From Bradyrhizobium murdochi (lineage in GTDB: Bacteria; Pseudomonadota; Alphaproteobacteria; Rhizobiales; Xanthobacteraceae), in assembly GCF_000472965.1 (NCBI RefSeq), contig NZ_AXAU01000027.1:16632-80631 (forward strand): a stretch of 64,000 bases of DNA, given 5' to 3'. A program made the translations under genes and the position numbers. Below the pieces are notes generated by a model. That model saw nothing but the letters and a program-made list of their open reading frames with translations, did not search any database and was not told the DNA's origin. This document shows positions 19,286-27,816 of the stretch, piece by piece; positions within the stretch are counted from its first letter, which is position 1, and each line of letters opens with the position of its first letter.

Positions 19286-20926
19286 TCAGAAAGCCTTGGC
19301 GATGGCCCGCTGGGCGTCCTGCTGAATCGTCTTCAGGTGATTCTGGTCCCGAAAACTCTCGGCATAGATCTTGTAGACGTCTTCGGTGCCCGATGGTCGC
19401 GCAGCGAACCATCCCGCCTCGGACTCCACCTTGATACCACCGAACGATTGATCGTTACCCGGCGCCCGGGTCCGAATCGCGCTGACCGGTTCACCGGCAA
19501 GCTGGTGCATGTTGAGCTGCCCCGGCCCGAGTGCCTTTAGCGCGCTCTTCTGTTTGGGCGTCGCCGGCACATCGATCCGCTCATAGAAAGGCACGCCGAG
19601 TTCGGCGGTCAGAGCGGCAAACTGCTCGCTCGGATCGCGGCCGGTGCGACCGAGCATTTCGGCGGCGAGCAGCCCCATCACCATGCCGTCCTTGTCGGTC
19701 GTCCAGACCGAGCCATCGCGCTTGAGGAACGATGCGCCGGCGCTTTCCTCGCCCGCGAATCCGAAGCTGCCGGTGCCAAGGCCTTCGACGAACCATTTGA
19801 AGCCGACCGGGGTTTCGACCAGCTTGCGGTTCAGCTTTTTCGCGACACGGTCGATGATCGAACTGGAGACGATGGTCTTGCCGATCGCGGCCTTGCTGCC
19901 CCATTGCGGCCGATGCGCGAACAGGTACGCGATCGCCGCCGCGAGAAAATGGTTCGGATTCATCAGCCCGCCGGTGCGGGTCACGATGCCGTGCCGATCG
20001 GCATCGGTGTCGTTGGCGAAGGCGACGTCGAACCTGTCGCGCATCTGGATCAGGCTTGCCATCGCGAACGGCGAGGAACAATCCATGCGGATCTTTCCAT
20101 CCCAGTCCGCCGTCATGAAGCGAAACGTCGGGTCGACGGCGTCGTTCACGACTGTTGCGTTGATTCCGTAGTGCTCGATCAGCGGCTGCCAGTAGTGAAC
20201 GGCGGCGCCGCCCAGCGGATCGATCCCGATTTTCACGCCGGATGATTTGATCAGCGCCATGTCTACGGCATTACCGAGATCGGCGACATAGGGACGGATG
20301 TAGTCGTGCAGATGCGTCGATGGCGCCTTGCGGGCGCGCTCATACGGCATCCGCGCAACGCCGTTCATGTCGGCTTCGATGTAGGCATTGGCAGCCTTCT
20401 CAACCTTGGCCGTTACGTCGGTATCGGCCGGGCCGCCATGCGGCGGGTTATATTTGTACCCGCCATCCTCTGGCGGATTGTGCGAGGGCGAGATGACGAC
20501 GCCGTCGGCAAGTCCGCTCGTTCGCCCCTTGTTGTAGCTCAGGATTGCATGCGAGATGACGGGCGTCGGCGTATAGCCGCCGCGCTCGTCAATCATGATG
20601 TTGACGCCGTTGGCGGCAAACACTTCTACCGCGCTCGCCAGCGCCGGCTCGGCCAGCGCATGGGTATCGATGCCGATGAACAGCGGACCGGTCAGTCCCG
20701 TCTCGCGGCGGTGATCGCAGATCGCCTGCGTCGTTGCCAGGATGTGATTTTCATTGAACGAGTTCTTCAACGACGTCCCGCGATGGCCCGAGGTGCCGAA
20801 CGCAACACGCTGGGTGGGATCGGACGGATCCGGCTTGGACGCAAAATAGGCCGTTATCAACCGCGGTACGTTGACGAGGGAGGCGGAATCGACCGGTTTG
20901 CCGGCAGCAGGATTGGGGGCAGTCAC
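19286..20926 (-). CDS. pgm: Phosphoglucomutase (alpha-D-glucose phosphate-specific)
   Basis: A 546-residue enzyme interconverting glucose 1-phosphate and glucose 6-phosphate. The N-terminal FGTSGHRGTSLKNSFNE and the phosphoserine loop VVISPSHNPPEDGGYKYNPP are typical of the E. coli Pgm type; the metal loop is NDTDADRHGI, and the sugar-binding loop FAGEESAGASFLKRDG follows. The phosphate-binding C-terminal domain has RPSGTEDVYKIYAES. Length matches the family. It provides precursors for glycogen, trehalose or exopolysaccharide; no such genes are adjacent. Confidence 0.96.
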   Translation of the reverse strand: MTAPNPAAGKPVDSASLVNVPRLITAYFASKPDPSDPTQRVAFGTSGHRGTSLKNSFNENHILATTQAICDHRRETGLTGPLFIGIDTHALAEPALASAVEVFAANGVNIMIDERGGYTPTPVISHAILSYNKGRTSGLADGVVISPSHNPPEDGGYKYNPPHGGPADTDVTAKVEKAANAYIEADMNGVARMPYERARKAPSTHLHDYIRPYVADLGNAVDMALIKSSGVKIGIDPLGGAAVHYWQPLIEHYGINATVVNDAVDPTFRFMTADWDGKIRMDCSSPFAMASLIQMRDRFDVAFANDTDADRHGIVTRTGGLMNPNHFLAAAIAYLFAHRPQWGSKAAIGKTIVSSSIIDRVAKKLNRKLVETPVGFKWFVEGLGTGSFGFAGEESAGASFLKRDGSVWTTDKDGMVMGLLAAEMLGRTGRDPSEQFAALTAELGVPFYERIDVPATPKQKSALKALGPGQLNMHQLAGEPVSAIRTRAPGNDQSFGGIKVESEAGWFAARPSGTEDVYKIYAESFRDQNHLKTIQQDAQRAIAKAF

Positions 20927-21096
20927 ATGACCTCACGGAATGGTGGTTTCGCCGGATTATAGGTGCAAGCGTTAGCTTGGGCAAAATCGGGCGTCACGTC
21001 TATGCCGCAAGCCGATGCCACCTTCAGTAAACGCCGCGCTGCCGGAGCGGTTTCCTGACGCCTTGTGCAAAGTACGGACCAAGCCAGCTCCCGATC

Positions 21097-22740
21097 TTAA
21101 CGACGCAATTTGTATCCGGCGGCATCGCGGTCCCAGATATCGAGAGTCTTCCCGGCCTCGCGCAGCGCGACCTTGCGTATCTTGCCGTTCTCGGTCAACG
21201 GCATCTCGGTGACGATCCGGACAAAGCGCGGAATCGCGAAATGGGCCATCTTGCCCTCGCAATGGCTGATGATCTCGACTGGATCAAGCGCCTGGCCGGG
21301 TTCGAACTGGACGGCCGCCGCAACCTCGTCCTCGCCGAGGTCGGACGGCAGCGGATAGATCGCGCAGGCAGCGATCGCCGGATGCATCAGCAACACCTGC
21401 TCCACCTCCCAGGACGAAACATTCTCGCCGCGTCGGCGGATCGAATCTTTCATTCGGTCGACGAAGCGATAGTGGCCGTCCGCATCGCGCACGACACGAT
21501 CGCCGGTGCGAAACCACTGATTCCGCCAGGCTTCGGCCGTCTTGTCCGGCATTGCGAAATATCCCGTTGCAAACACGAGCGGCTCGCGCGCGCGTAACAA
21601 CAACTCGCCGGCCTCGCCGTCCGGGAGAGGTTCGTCCTCCGAGTTGATGATACAGGCATCCACGCCTTCGACGAGATAGCCCATGGTGCCGGGGCGATCG
21701 GACGGGATCGTGCCCGCGAATACGAAATTCGTCTCGGTCGACCCGTAACCGTCGAGCAGCGGCACGCCAAAACGCTCGAGGAACGGGCCGTGAAATTGGC
21801 CGGGCACGCCGCCACCGAGCGCTACACGCACGAAATGCGCGGTGTCGTTCGCTGACGGGGGCTGTGCCAGCAGCATCACGGCCATCGCGCCGAGGAGATA
21901 ACCGACCGTTGCCTGATGTCGGCGCGCCGCGGCCCAGAAACCGGAGGCGGAAAATTTCGGCTCGATCACGTAGGTGCAGCCGTTGAGGAGCGCCTGATAG
22001 AACGCGTTCAGCGCGTTGGTATGGAACAGCGGCAGCGTCGTGAACAGGACGTCGCCTTCGCGAATGTCGAGCGCGCGTGCAGAGTAGACGCCCCACCAGA
22101 ACATCTGCGCGTGCGGGCAGCAAACGCCCTTGGAAGGGCCTGTGGTACCCGATGTGTAGAGGATCGCGACCGTGTCGCCTGGCTGCACTGGCGCGGGCGG
22201 CGCTCCTTCGCCGAGCGCAGGCAGCGGCGAGATCGATCCCGACGCGATCGGAGTTGCGGTGGCAGGTCCGATCGTCCAGACAATTTCCACCGATGACACA
22301 TCCTCTTCCAGCGTATCGATGGCGGGCATAAAGCACGACTCGATCACCAGCAGCTTCGGCGTGGCGTTGCGCAGGATATGGCTGAGTTGGATACCGCGCA
22401 GTGCGGTGTTGGTCGGCACCGTGACGGCGCCCATCCAGGCGCAGCCGAGATAGACTTCCAGAAATTCCGGCCGGTTCGAGCACATCAGCGCGACGCGGTC
22501 GCCGGCGCGAATTCCGGCCTGCATCAGGCGAGCGGCCGACGCAGCGGCGATCGAAACCGTCTCGGCGTAGCTCCATCGCGTTTCGCCAAAGACGAACAGC
22601 GTGCGGTCACGATACCGCGCGGCTTGCCGTGTCAGAATGGTCGAGAGAATTCGATCCGCCGGCGGAAAACGCTCAGCCGCCTGCGGCCAGATCGACCCAC
22701 CCCGCCGCTGCCCAGTCGCGCCACCATCACCTGCCTGCAT
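21097..22740 (-). CDS. Class I adenylate-forming acyl-CoA ligase
   Basis: A 547-residue AMP-binding enzyme that activates a carboxylic acid to its CoA thioester. Seen in order: P-loop ILYTSGTTGPSKG, the GYGSTE adenine motif, RTGDRV, the hinge DRMKDSIRRRGENVSSWEVE and the catalytic lysine in TENGKIRK. The start is ATG 22740, preceded by TTGGAGGTGCGT; a TTG 12 bases earlier overlaps that ribosome site. It is divergent from a second ligase and shares an AT-rich upstream motif (22823-22838) with the operon starting near 30271, suggesting co-regulation. In the pathway proposed here it could activate dioxindole-3-acetate. Confidence 0.92.
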   Translation of the reverse strand: MQAGDGGATGQRRGGSIWPQAAERFPPADRILSTILTRQAARYRDRTLFVFGETRWSYAETVSIAAASAARLMQAGIRAGDRVALMCSNRPEFLEVYLGCAWMGAVTVPTNTALRGIQLSHILRNATPKLLVIESCFMPAIDTLEEDVSSVEIVWTIGPATATPIASGSISPLPALGEGAPPAPVQPGDTVAILYTSGTTGPSKGVCCPHAQMFWWGVYSARALDIREGDVLFTTLPLFHTNALNAFYQALLNGCTYVIEPKFSASGFWAAARRHQATVGYLLGAMAVMLLAQPPSANDTAHFVRVALGGGVPGQFHGPFLERFGVPLLDGYGSTETNFVFAGTIPSDRPGTMGYLVEGVDACIINSEDEPLPDGEAGELLLRAREPLVFATGYFAMPDKTAEAWRNQWFRTGDRVVRDADGHYRFVDRMKDSIRRRGENVSSWEVEQVLLMHPAIAACAIYPLPSDLGEDEVAAAVQFEPGQALDPVEIISHCEGKMAHFAIPRFVRIVTEMPLTENGKIRKVALREAGKTLDIWDRDAAGYKLRR

Positions 22741-22822
22741 ACGCACCTCCAAGGCTCAACTTCCAAGACCACTTCCAAGCTTCGCCGGGCAGGTCTGCGA
22801 TAGATCGCTATTGGCCAGCAAT

Positions 22823-22838
22823 ATAGTTTAGGCTTAAA
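22823..22838 (-). promoter_or_regulatory. Shared AT-rich motif upstream of the acyl-CoA ligase
   Basis: ATAGTTTAGGCTTAAA on the plus strand, about 85 bases before ATG 22740. A near copy (ATACTTTAGGCTTTAA) lies at 30586-30601 upstream of the operon that starts near 30271. Read on the minus strand, both are followed by a TAT-rich stretch that could be a -10 element, so the motif may be an operator or a promoter core. Confidence 0.5.
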
Positions 22839-22929
22839 GTATTCGACGAAGGCCGCTGCAGCAAGCGCTGGTGCGGGCTTCCGACTACCTGCGTCCGGCG
22901 GCAAGACATGAATGGGAGCGACGCCCGCA

Positions 22930-24552
22930 ATGAGTCTCAACATTCCGTATCGGTCACCATCTGATGCTTTCGCCGCCACGGCTGCACGGCGGCCGGACGC
23001 GCCATTCCTGCTGGCGCCTGCGAGTGCGCAACTGCCCTACGCACCGGAAGGTTTCAAGATCGAATACGGCGCCTTTAGGTCCGAGGTCGAGCGTCTGCGT
23101 GCCGAATACGCGGCCGCCGGCTACGGACGCGGTGCGCGGGTCGCCTTGCTGCTCGAAAATCGCCCGGTCTTCTTCCTGCATTGGCTCGCGCTCAATGCGC
23201 TCGGGGTTTCGATCGTTCCGATCAACCCCGACGTCCGCTCCGATGAATTGTCCTTCCAGCTCGAGCTGTCGGAGGCCGACCTGCTCGTGGCGACGCTCGA
23301 TCGCATACATGTGACGAAAGATGCGGCGCTCGGCCGCGCCCGCTTGATCGATACCGATAGCCGCATTCCATCGTGCCAGACGAACGTCAGCGCCCAAAGC
23401 CCCGAGTACAATGATGAATGCGCGCTGCTGTTTACCTCAGGCAGCACCGGCAAGCCAAAGGGCTGCATGCTCTCGAACCGCTATTTTCTGCAGGTGGCCG
23501 ACTGGTACCTCGCGCAAGGCGGCGTGGCAGAGCTACAGCCAGACCGCGAGATCAACCTGACGCCGTTGCCGATGTTTCACATGAACGCGCTCGGTTGCAG
23601 CGCGGTTGGCATGATGGTGCTCGGCGGCGCCGTGGTGCCACTCGACCGCTTCCACGCCAATCGCTGGTGGCAGTGCGTGGCCGATAGCGGCGCCACCGTC
23701 GTGCATTGTCTCGGCGTCATCCCGGCCATCCTGCTGCAATTGCCTGTAGCTGAAGTGGAACGGCAGCATCGCGTGCGCTTCGCCTTCGCGCCCGGCGTCG
23801 ATGTCCGCCACCGCGCCACCTTCGAGGAGCGCTACCGCATCCCGATCGTCGAGGCCTGGGCCATGACCGAGACCGGAGGTGCGGCGGCGACGACCACCGC
23901 CCGTGAGCCTGCGGGGTTTGGCGCGCGCTGCGTCGGCCGGCCATCATCAGATATGGAGTATCGCCTCGTTGATGATCAAGGTTCCGATGTCGCGCCTGGA
24001 AAGCCTGGCGAATTGCTGGTCCGCGCAAAGGGCGACAATGCCCGGGCTGGCTTCTTCAGCGGATACCTGAAAGACGAGCAAGCCACCGAAGCGGCGTGGC
24101 AGGACGGCTGGTTCCACACGGGCGATCTGGTTTTCGCCGACGAGGATGGGCTTCTGTATTTCTTCGATCGCAAGAAGACCATCGTGCGGCGCAGCGGCGA
24201 GAACATCGGCGTGCTCGAAGTCGAAAGCGCGCTTTACATGGACACGCGCATCGGCGGCTGCGCGGTGACACCCGTTCCTGACGACATCCGCGGCGAAGAG
24301 GTCTTTGCTTTCATTGTGCCGAATGTGGAGATCGATGATGCTGCCACGCTGGCCGCTTCGATCGTCAAAACTTGCGCCGAGCGCCTCGCCTATCACAAGG
24401 TGCCCGGCTACGTCGCCATCGTCGACGAGTTGCCGCTGTCGTCAACGCGCAAGCTCGCCCGGGGCGAGATCAAGACATTGGCGGCTGCCGCCGTCAGCGC
24501 CAATCGCGCGATCGACATGCGCACGCTGAAGGCAAAGCTACGACACGCCTGA
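22930..24552 (+). CDS. Class I adenylate-forming acyl-CoA ligase (second)
   Basis: A 540-residue AMP-binding enzyme. The motifs are LLFTSGSTGKPKG (P-loop), AWAMTETGG, HTGDLVFADE, the hinge DRKKTIVRRSGENIGVLEVE and the catalytic lysine in SSTRKLARGE. I prefer ATG 22930, with GGGAGCG upstream, over ATG 22912. It is less than 40% like its divergent neighbour by eye, so it probably has another acid substrate. It ends 22 bases before the convergent binding-protein gene. Both ligases sit at the edge of the aromatic-catabolism island. Confidence 0.92.
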   Translation: MSLNIPYRSPSDAFAATAARRPDAPFLLAPASAQLPYAPEGFKIEYGAFRSEVERLRAEYAAAGYGRGARVALLLENRPVFFLHWLALNALGVSIVPINPDVRSDELSFQLELSEADLLVATLDRIHVTKDAALGRARLIDTDSRIPSCQTNVSAQSPEYNDECALLFTSGSTGKPKGCMLSNRYFLQVADWYLAQGGVAELQPDREINLTPLPMFHMNALGCSAVGMMVLGGAVVPLDRFHANRWWQCVADSGATVVHCLGVIPAILLQLPVAEVERQHRVRFAFAPGVDVRHRATFEERYRIPIVEAWAMTETGGAAATTTAREPAGFGARCVGRPSSDMEYRLVDDQGSDVAPGKPGELLVRAKGDNARAGFFSGYLKDEQATEAAWQDGWFHTGDLVFADEDGLLYFFDRKKTIVRRSGENIGVLEVESALYMDTRIGGCAVTPVPDDIRGEEVFAFIVPNVEIDDAATLAASIVKTCAERLAYHKVPGYVAIVDELPLSSTRKLARGEIKTLAAAAVSANRAIDMRTLKAKLRHA

Positions 24553-24574
24553 GCCGCTGGTGCCGGCCCGGCAA

Positions 24575-25732
24575 CTACGGCAGCAGCTTGTATTTCCCGT
24601 TTTCGATCTGGACCAGTATCCGCGCGCGGCTATCGACGCCGTGGCGATCAGCCGGCGTATAGGTGTAGATGCCGTGCGCACCGATGACATCCTTGGTCGT
24701 GAACAAAGCTTCGCGTAACGCGTTACGGAACGCCGGCGTTCCGGGCGTCGCGCCGGTCGCCTTGGCACGTTTGGCGGCATCGATGAACACAAGCCAGCCA
24801 TCGAAGGCGTAGGGCGAAAACGCATCGGCCGGCGCCTCGCCATTGGCTTTCTCATAGGCTGCGCGGAATGCGAGCGCGACCTTGCGGATGGGGTTGCTCT
24901 CGGGAAGCTGTTCGCCCGCCGTAACCGGCCCGGTCGGGCAGATGATGCCCTCGGCCGATTTGCCGGCAAGCCGCAGAAAATCCGCGCTGATCATGCCGTG
25001 ATTGCCGTAGAGCGGCCCCTTGTAACCGCGCTCGGATAGCGCGATTACGGGCAGCGCGCCGGGCGTTCCAGTGCCGCCCAGCATGATCGCGTCGGGACGC
25101 AAGGAAACTGCACGCAGCACCTGCGCAGTGACCGAGCTGTCGGAGCGCGCATAGCGTTCGTTGGCGATTACCTTGATGTCGGCCTTCTCGGCGCTTTGCA
25201 GCAACGAGTTATACATCAGGTCGCCAAAGGCGTCGGAGAAGCCGATGAAGGCCACGCTCTTCACATTGCGGCTCTTCATGTGATCGACGATGCCCTGGAC
25301 GAGCAGCGGCGTCGGCTGCGGGGTTTGCACCACCCACGGCCCGCCCTCTCCGGCCGACACCGGCGCGATCGGCGAGACCGCTATCATCGGCACTTTCATC
25401 TCGATCGCGGCGGTCGCCATCGCCAGCGTCTGCGGCGCGCCTGACGTGCCGATCAGGAAATCAACCTTTTCCTGCTCGACCAACTTGCGCGCGTTGCGCG
25501 TCGAGGCGGCCGGATCCGAGCCGTCATCGAGCTGGATGACGCGAACTTTTTCACCATCGATCTCGCCGACATAGGCCTGGCCCGCGGCCAATCCTTTGGC
25601 GTTCGGCACGCCGATCGAGGACACCGGTCCGCTCAGGCCGGTAACAAAACCGACGAGGATCTCTGCATGCGCCGGCGCCACGACGGCGAGCAAGAGCGCA
25701 GCGCCGATCAACAAAGTCTTTTTCTTGTTCAT
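24575..25732 (-). CDS. ABC transporter periplasmic binding protein, branched-chain amino acid/aromatic acid type
   Basis: A 385-residue type I periplasmic binding protein with a cleavable signal (AHA cut after residue 23), then ILVGFVTGLSGPVSSIGVP and LDDGSDPAASTRNARKLVEQ, the usual ligand-site pattern. It is the last gene of the minus-strand operon with cyclase, DUF35-SDR and thiolase-fold genes, and is clearly paralogous to the binding protein at 31726-32874, which has its own permease. This copy has none adjacent and probably feeds the same permease with another ligand. Relatives import aromatic acids as well as amino acids. Confidence 0.92.
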   Translation of the reverse strand: MNKKKTLLIGAALLLAVVAPAHAEILVGFVTGLSGPVSSIGVPNAKGLAAGQAYVGEIDGEKVRVIQLDDGSDPAASTRNARKLVEQEKVDFLIGTSGAPQTLAMATAAIEMKVPMIAVSPIAPVSAGEGGPWVVQTPQPTPLLVQGIVDHMKSRNVKSVAFIGFSDAFGDLMYNSLLQSAEKADIKVIANERYARSDSSVTAQVLRAVSLRPDAIMLGGTGTPGALPVIALSERGYKGPLYGNHGMISADFLRLAGKSAEGIICPTGPVTAGEQLPESNPIRKVALAFRAAYEKANGEAPADAFSPYAFDGWLVFIDAAKRAKATGATPGTPAFRNALREALFTTKDVIGAHGIYTYTPADRHGVDSRARILVQIENGKYKLLP

Positions 25733-25759
25733 GATGTCACTCGATGTCGACGAAAAGGT

Positions 25760-26545
25760 TCAGCCCTGCCCAGGTACCAACGCAAGCACGCGCAACGGAC
25801 TGCCGGAGCCATTCTGGATTTTGAGCGGCGCAGCCACGATCACGGCGCCGGTCGGCGGAAGCTGATCGAGATTGCACAGGCACTGCAGGCCGTAACGTCC
25901 GCCGCCGTGAAGGAAATGATGCGCCGGATACGGAGGATCGAGGTGCCCGGCCTGGCCAGCATCCGTCCCGATCGTCTCGGTGCCAAAGCCGATGACGCCG
26001 CGCTCCTCGACGAGCCAGCGCATCACGGCGGCGTTCGGTCCGGGCGTGTGGGCGCCGTCGTCCTTCAGATTGGCGTAGTCGCGCCAACCTTTCTTCGACC
26101 AGTCGGTGCGCAGCAGCACCCAGTGCCGTTCCGGAATCCGCCCGTGGCTTTCTTCCCAGGCTTCCACGACCGGTATCGTCAAAAGGAAATCCGCATCCTT
26201 TGCGGCCTGCGTCGAGCAATCGATCACGCAGGCCGGCGCGATCATGTCGCGCACCGGCAGCGTGTCGACTGCGTTGTTTGGCAGGTCCTTGCCGGTGAAC
26301 CAGTGGATCGGCGCATCGAAATGCGTGCCGGTGTGCTCGCCGAAGGTGAGATTGTTCCAGTACCAGGCAGGGCCATTCGCATCGTAGCGCGAAATCTGCT
26401 GGATGCGAACCGGCGCGGCCTGACCAAATTCCGGCGGCAGCACGATGACGGGAAAATCGGGACTGAGGGTGAAGGTCAGATCGACGACGCGCACCGCGCC
26501 GGATGCAACCGCGCCGGCAAATTGCATGAGACTGTTGCTGTCCAT
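25760..26545 (-). CDS. Cyclase-family metal-dependent hydrolase, candidate isatin hydrolase
   Basis: A 261-residue PF04199 protein. The metal motif HTGTHFDAPIHW is at residues 71-82 (His71, His75, Asp77, His81). The family contains bacterial kynurenine formamidase and isatin hydrolase, both of which open an amide next to an aromatic ring. Length and the aromatic YDANGPAWYWNNLTFG region before the metal site resemble isatin hydrolase. Its operon with a thiolase-fold/DUF35 pair, and the nearby IorAB and Rieske dioxygenase genes, favour isatin to isatinate. No other kynurenine-pathway gene (tryptophan dioxygenase, kynureninase) is present. Gap to the upstream gene is 29 bases. Confidence 0.85.
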   Translation of the reverse strand: MDSNSLMQFAGAVASGAVRVVDLTFTLSPDFPVIVLPPEFGQAAPVRIQQISRYDANGPAWYWNNLTFGEHTGTHFDAPIHWFTGKDLPNNAVDTLPVRDMIAPACVIDCSTQAAKDADFLLTIPVVEAWEESHGRIPERHWVLLRTDWSKKGWRDYANLKDDGAHTPGPNAAVMRWLVEERGVIGFGTETIGTDAGQAGHLDPPYPAHHFLHGGGRYGLQCLCNLDQLPPTGAVIVAAPLKIQNGSGSPLRVLALVPGQG

Positions 26546-26574
26546 TGCGCTTCTCCCGTTTTCAAAAAGTCTGC

Positions 26575-27816
26575 CTACGCCCCCAGCTCACGCTCGACTG
26601 CCTTGGGGTTGGCCGCCAGGCGCTGGCGAATCTCTTCGGCGACATCGCCCACGAACACATCTTCAAGCCCGCGCTTGAGCGCCGACACGATCGCACTCGC
26701 CACCGCGCGTGGCGCCACCTTCGGCGGCGGCACCGTCTGGAACCACTCGATATCGAGCGGACCCGTGAACACGTTCACCACCTTGACGCCGCCGGACCGA
26801 AGCTCCGCCCGCAGGCAGTGCGACAGCGACAGACAGGCGGCCTGCGACGCCGAATAGGCACCAAATGCCGGCCAGTTCGCCAGCGCATAGACCGACAGGA
26901 TATTGACCCAGGCGGCAGCGCTGTTGACGCCATCCGAGCCGCGCATTCGCATCGACGATCCGAACGCCTGCGCCAGATGCACGAAGCCGAGATAGCTCTG
27001 GTCGATCTCGTCGCGCACGACGCTGGTGCCTTGCCGATCGAGCAGCCCGCCGGCGCGGACATGCTCGGTGGTGTTCACCAAAATATCGACCTTGCCGCCA
27101 ACATCGGCCGCCAGATCTGCGACCGACTTCTCGTCGCCGATATCGAGCGGCACGATCTCGACGCCCTCCATGGCGCGCAAGGCATCCTCGCCGCGGAATG
27201 GCTTCCACGGCTCGGCGACGCCGACGAACACGATCGACGCACCGGCTGTCTTCAGCGCAGCCACCACTTCCTGACCGACGATGCTGCGCCCGTTGGTCAC
27301 CAGAACGCGCCGGAATTTTGGATCGGCGGTCATCTCACGCCACTGCCTGTCGTCCGTCATGTTGGGGGTCTCACGTTCGGGGTGCGCGAAGGCCACCGCC
27401 TGCCCGCTCTTGTCCAGTTGGAACGACATCACGACCGGCCCGCCCTCTTCGCAATCGGCGTGCAGGTGCGTCACGAGGGTTGGCCCGCACTCCATCGCAA
27501 CCAGACCGATGCGCCATGGCGCGCGCTCACGGAAGTGCACGTCCGCCGGGATATGCAGCGTCGTTTCGGACAAAAGTGTCCCTCGCCGCGGCGCATCCGT
27601 GAAGGCGAGGTCGGCGGAAAGGCATGCAGGGCATGCATCGCGCGCCGGATAACAGAACGTTCCGCAGGCGCCGCAATGCTGCAGCATGAAGCGCCCCTCG
27701 GCGGCGGCCCGCGTAAAGCCGTGCGAGGCGCGGCTGCGTGCGCGTGGCGGCGACGTCGGCAGCTGCGTCCGCTGTAAAGGATTCTTCCGGCGCGGCTTTT
27801 GGATCGGCTCGATCAT
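26575..27816 (-). CDS. DUF35 zinc-ribbon/OB-fold protein fused to a short-chain dehydrogenase-like domain
   Basis: A 413-residue fusion. Residues 40-150 are a DUF35 unit: a zinc ribbon with Cys48, Cys51, Cys62 and Cys65, then an OB fold (GTLLSETTLHIPADVHFRER, WRIGLVAMECGPTLVTHLHA). Residues 168-413 have a Rossmann SDR fold: TNGRSIVG replaces TGxxxGxG, NTTE replaces NNAG, and the catalytic YxxxK reads Tyr321-SAS-Gln325, so normal dehydrogenase activity is doubtful. DUF35 proteins pair with thiolase-fold enzymes in CoA chemistry (for example ChsH2 with the aldolase Ltp2). The start overlaps the stop of the thiolase-fold gene (ATGA), which supports a complex. Confidence 0.85.
   Translation of the reverse strand: MIEPIQKPRRKNPLQRTQLPTSPPRARSRASHGFTRAAAEGRFMLQHCGACGTFCYPARDACPACLSADLAFTDAPRRGTLLSETTLHIPADVHFRERAPWRIGLVAMECGPTLVTHLHADCEEGGPVVMSFQLDKSGQAVAFAHPERETPNMTDDRQWREMTADPKFRRVLVTNGRSIVGQEVVAALKTAGASIVFVGVAEPWKPFRGEDALRAMEGVEIVPLDIGDEKSVADLAADVGGKVDILVNTTEHVRAGGLLDRQGTSVVRDEIDQSYLGFVHLAQAFGSSMRMRGSDGVNSAAAWVNILSVYALANWPAFGAYSASQAACLSLSHCLRAELRSGGVKVVNVFTGPLDIEWFQTVPPPKVAPRAVASAIVSALKRGLEDVFVGDVAEEIRQRLAANPKAVERELGA

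Noticed and set aside
25760..26545. Kynurenine formamidase as the primary call for the cyclase-family protein
   Set aside because: No kynurenine-pathway genes are present and the context fits isatin better; kept only as an alternative.
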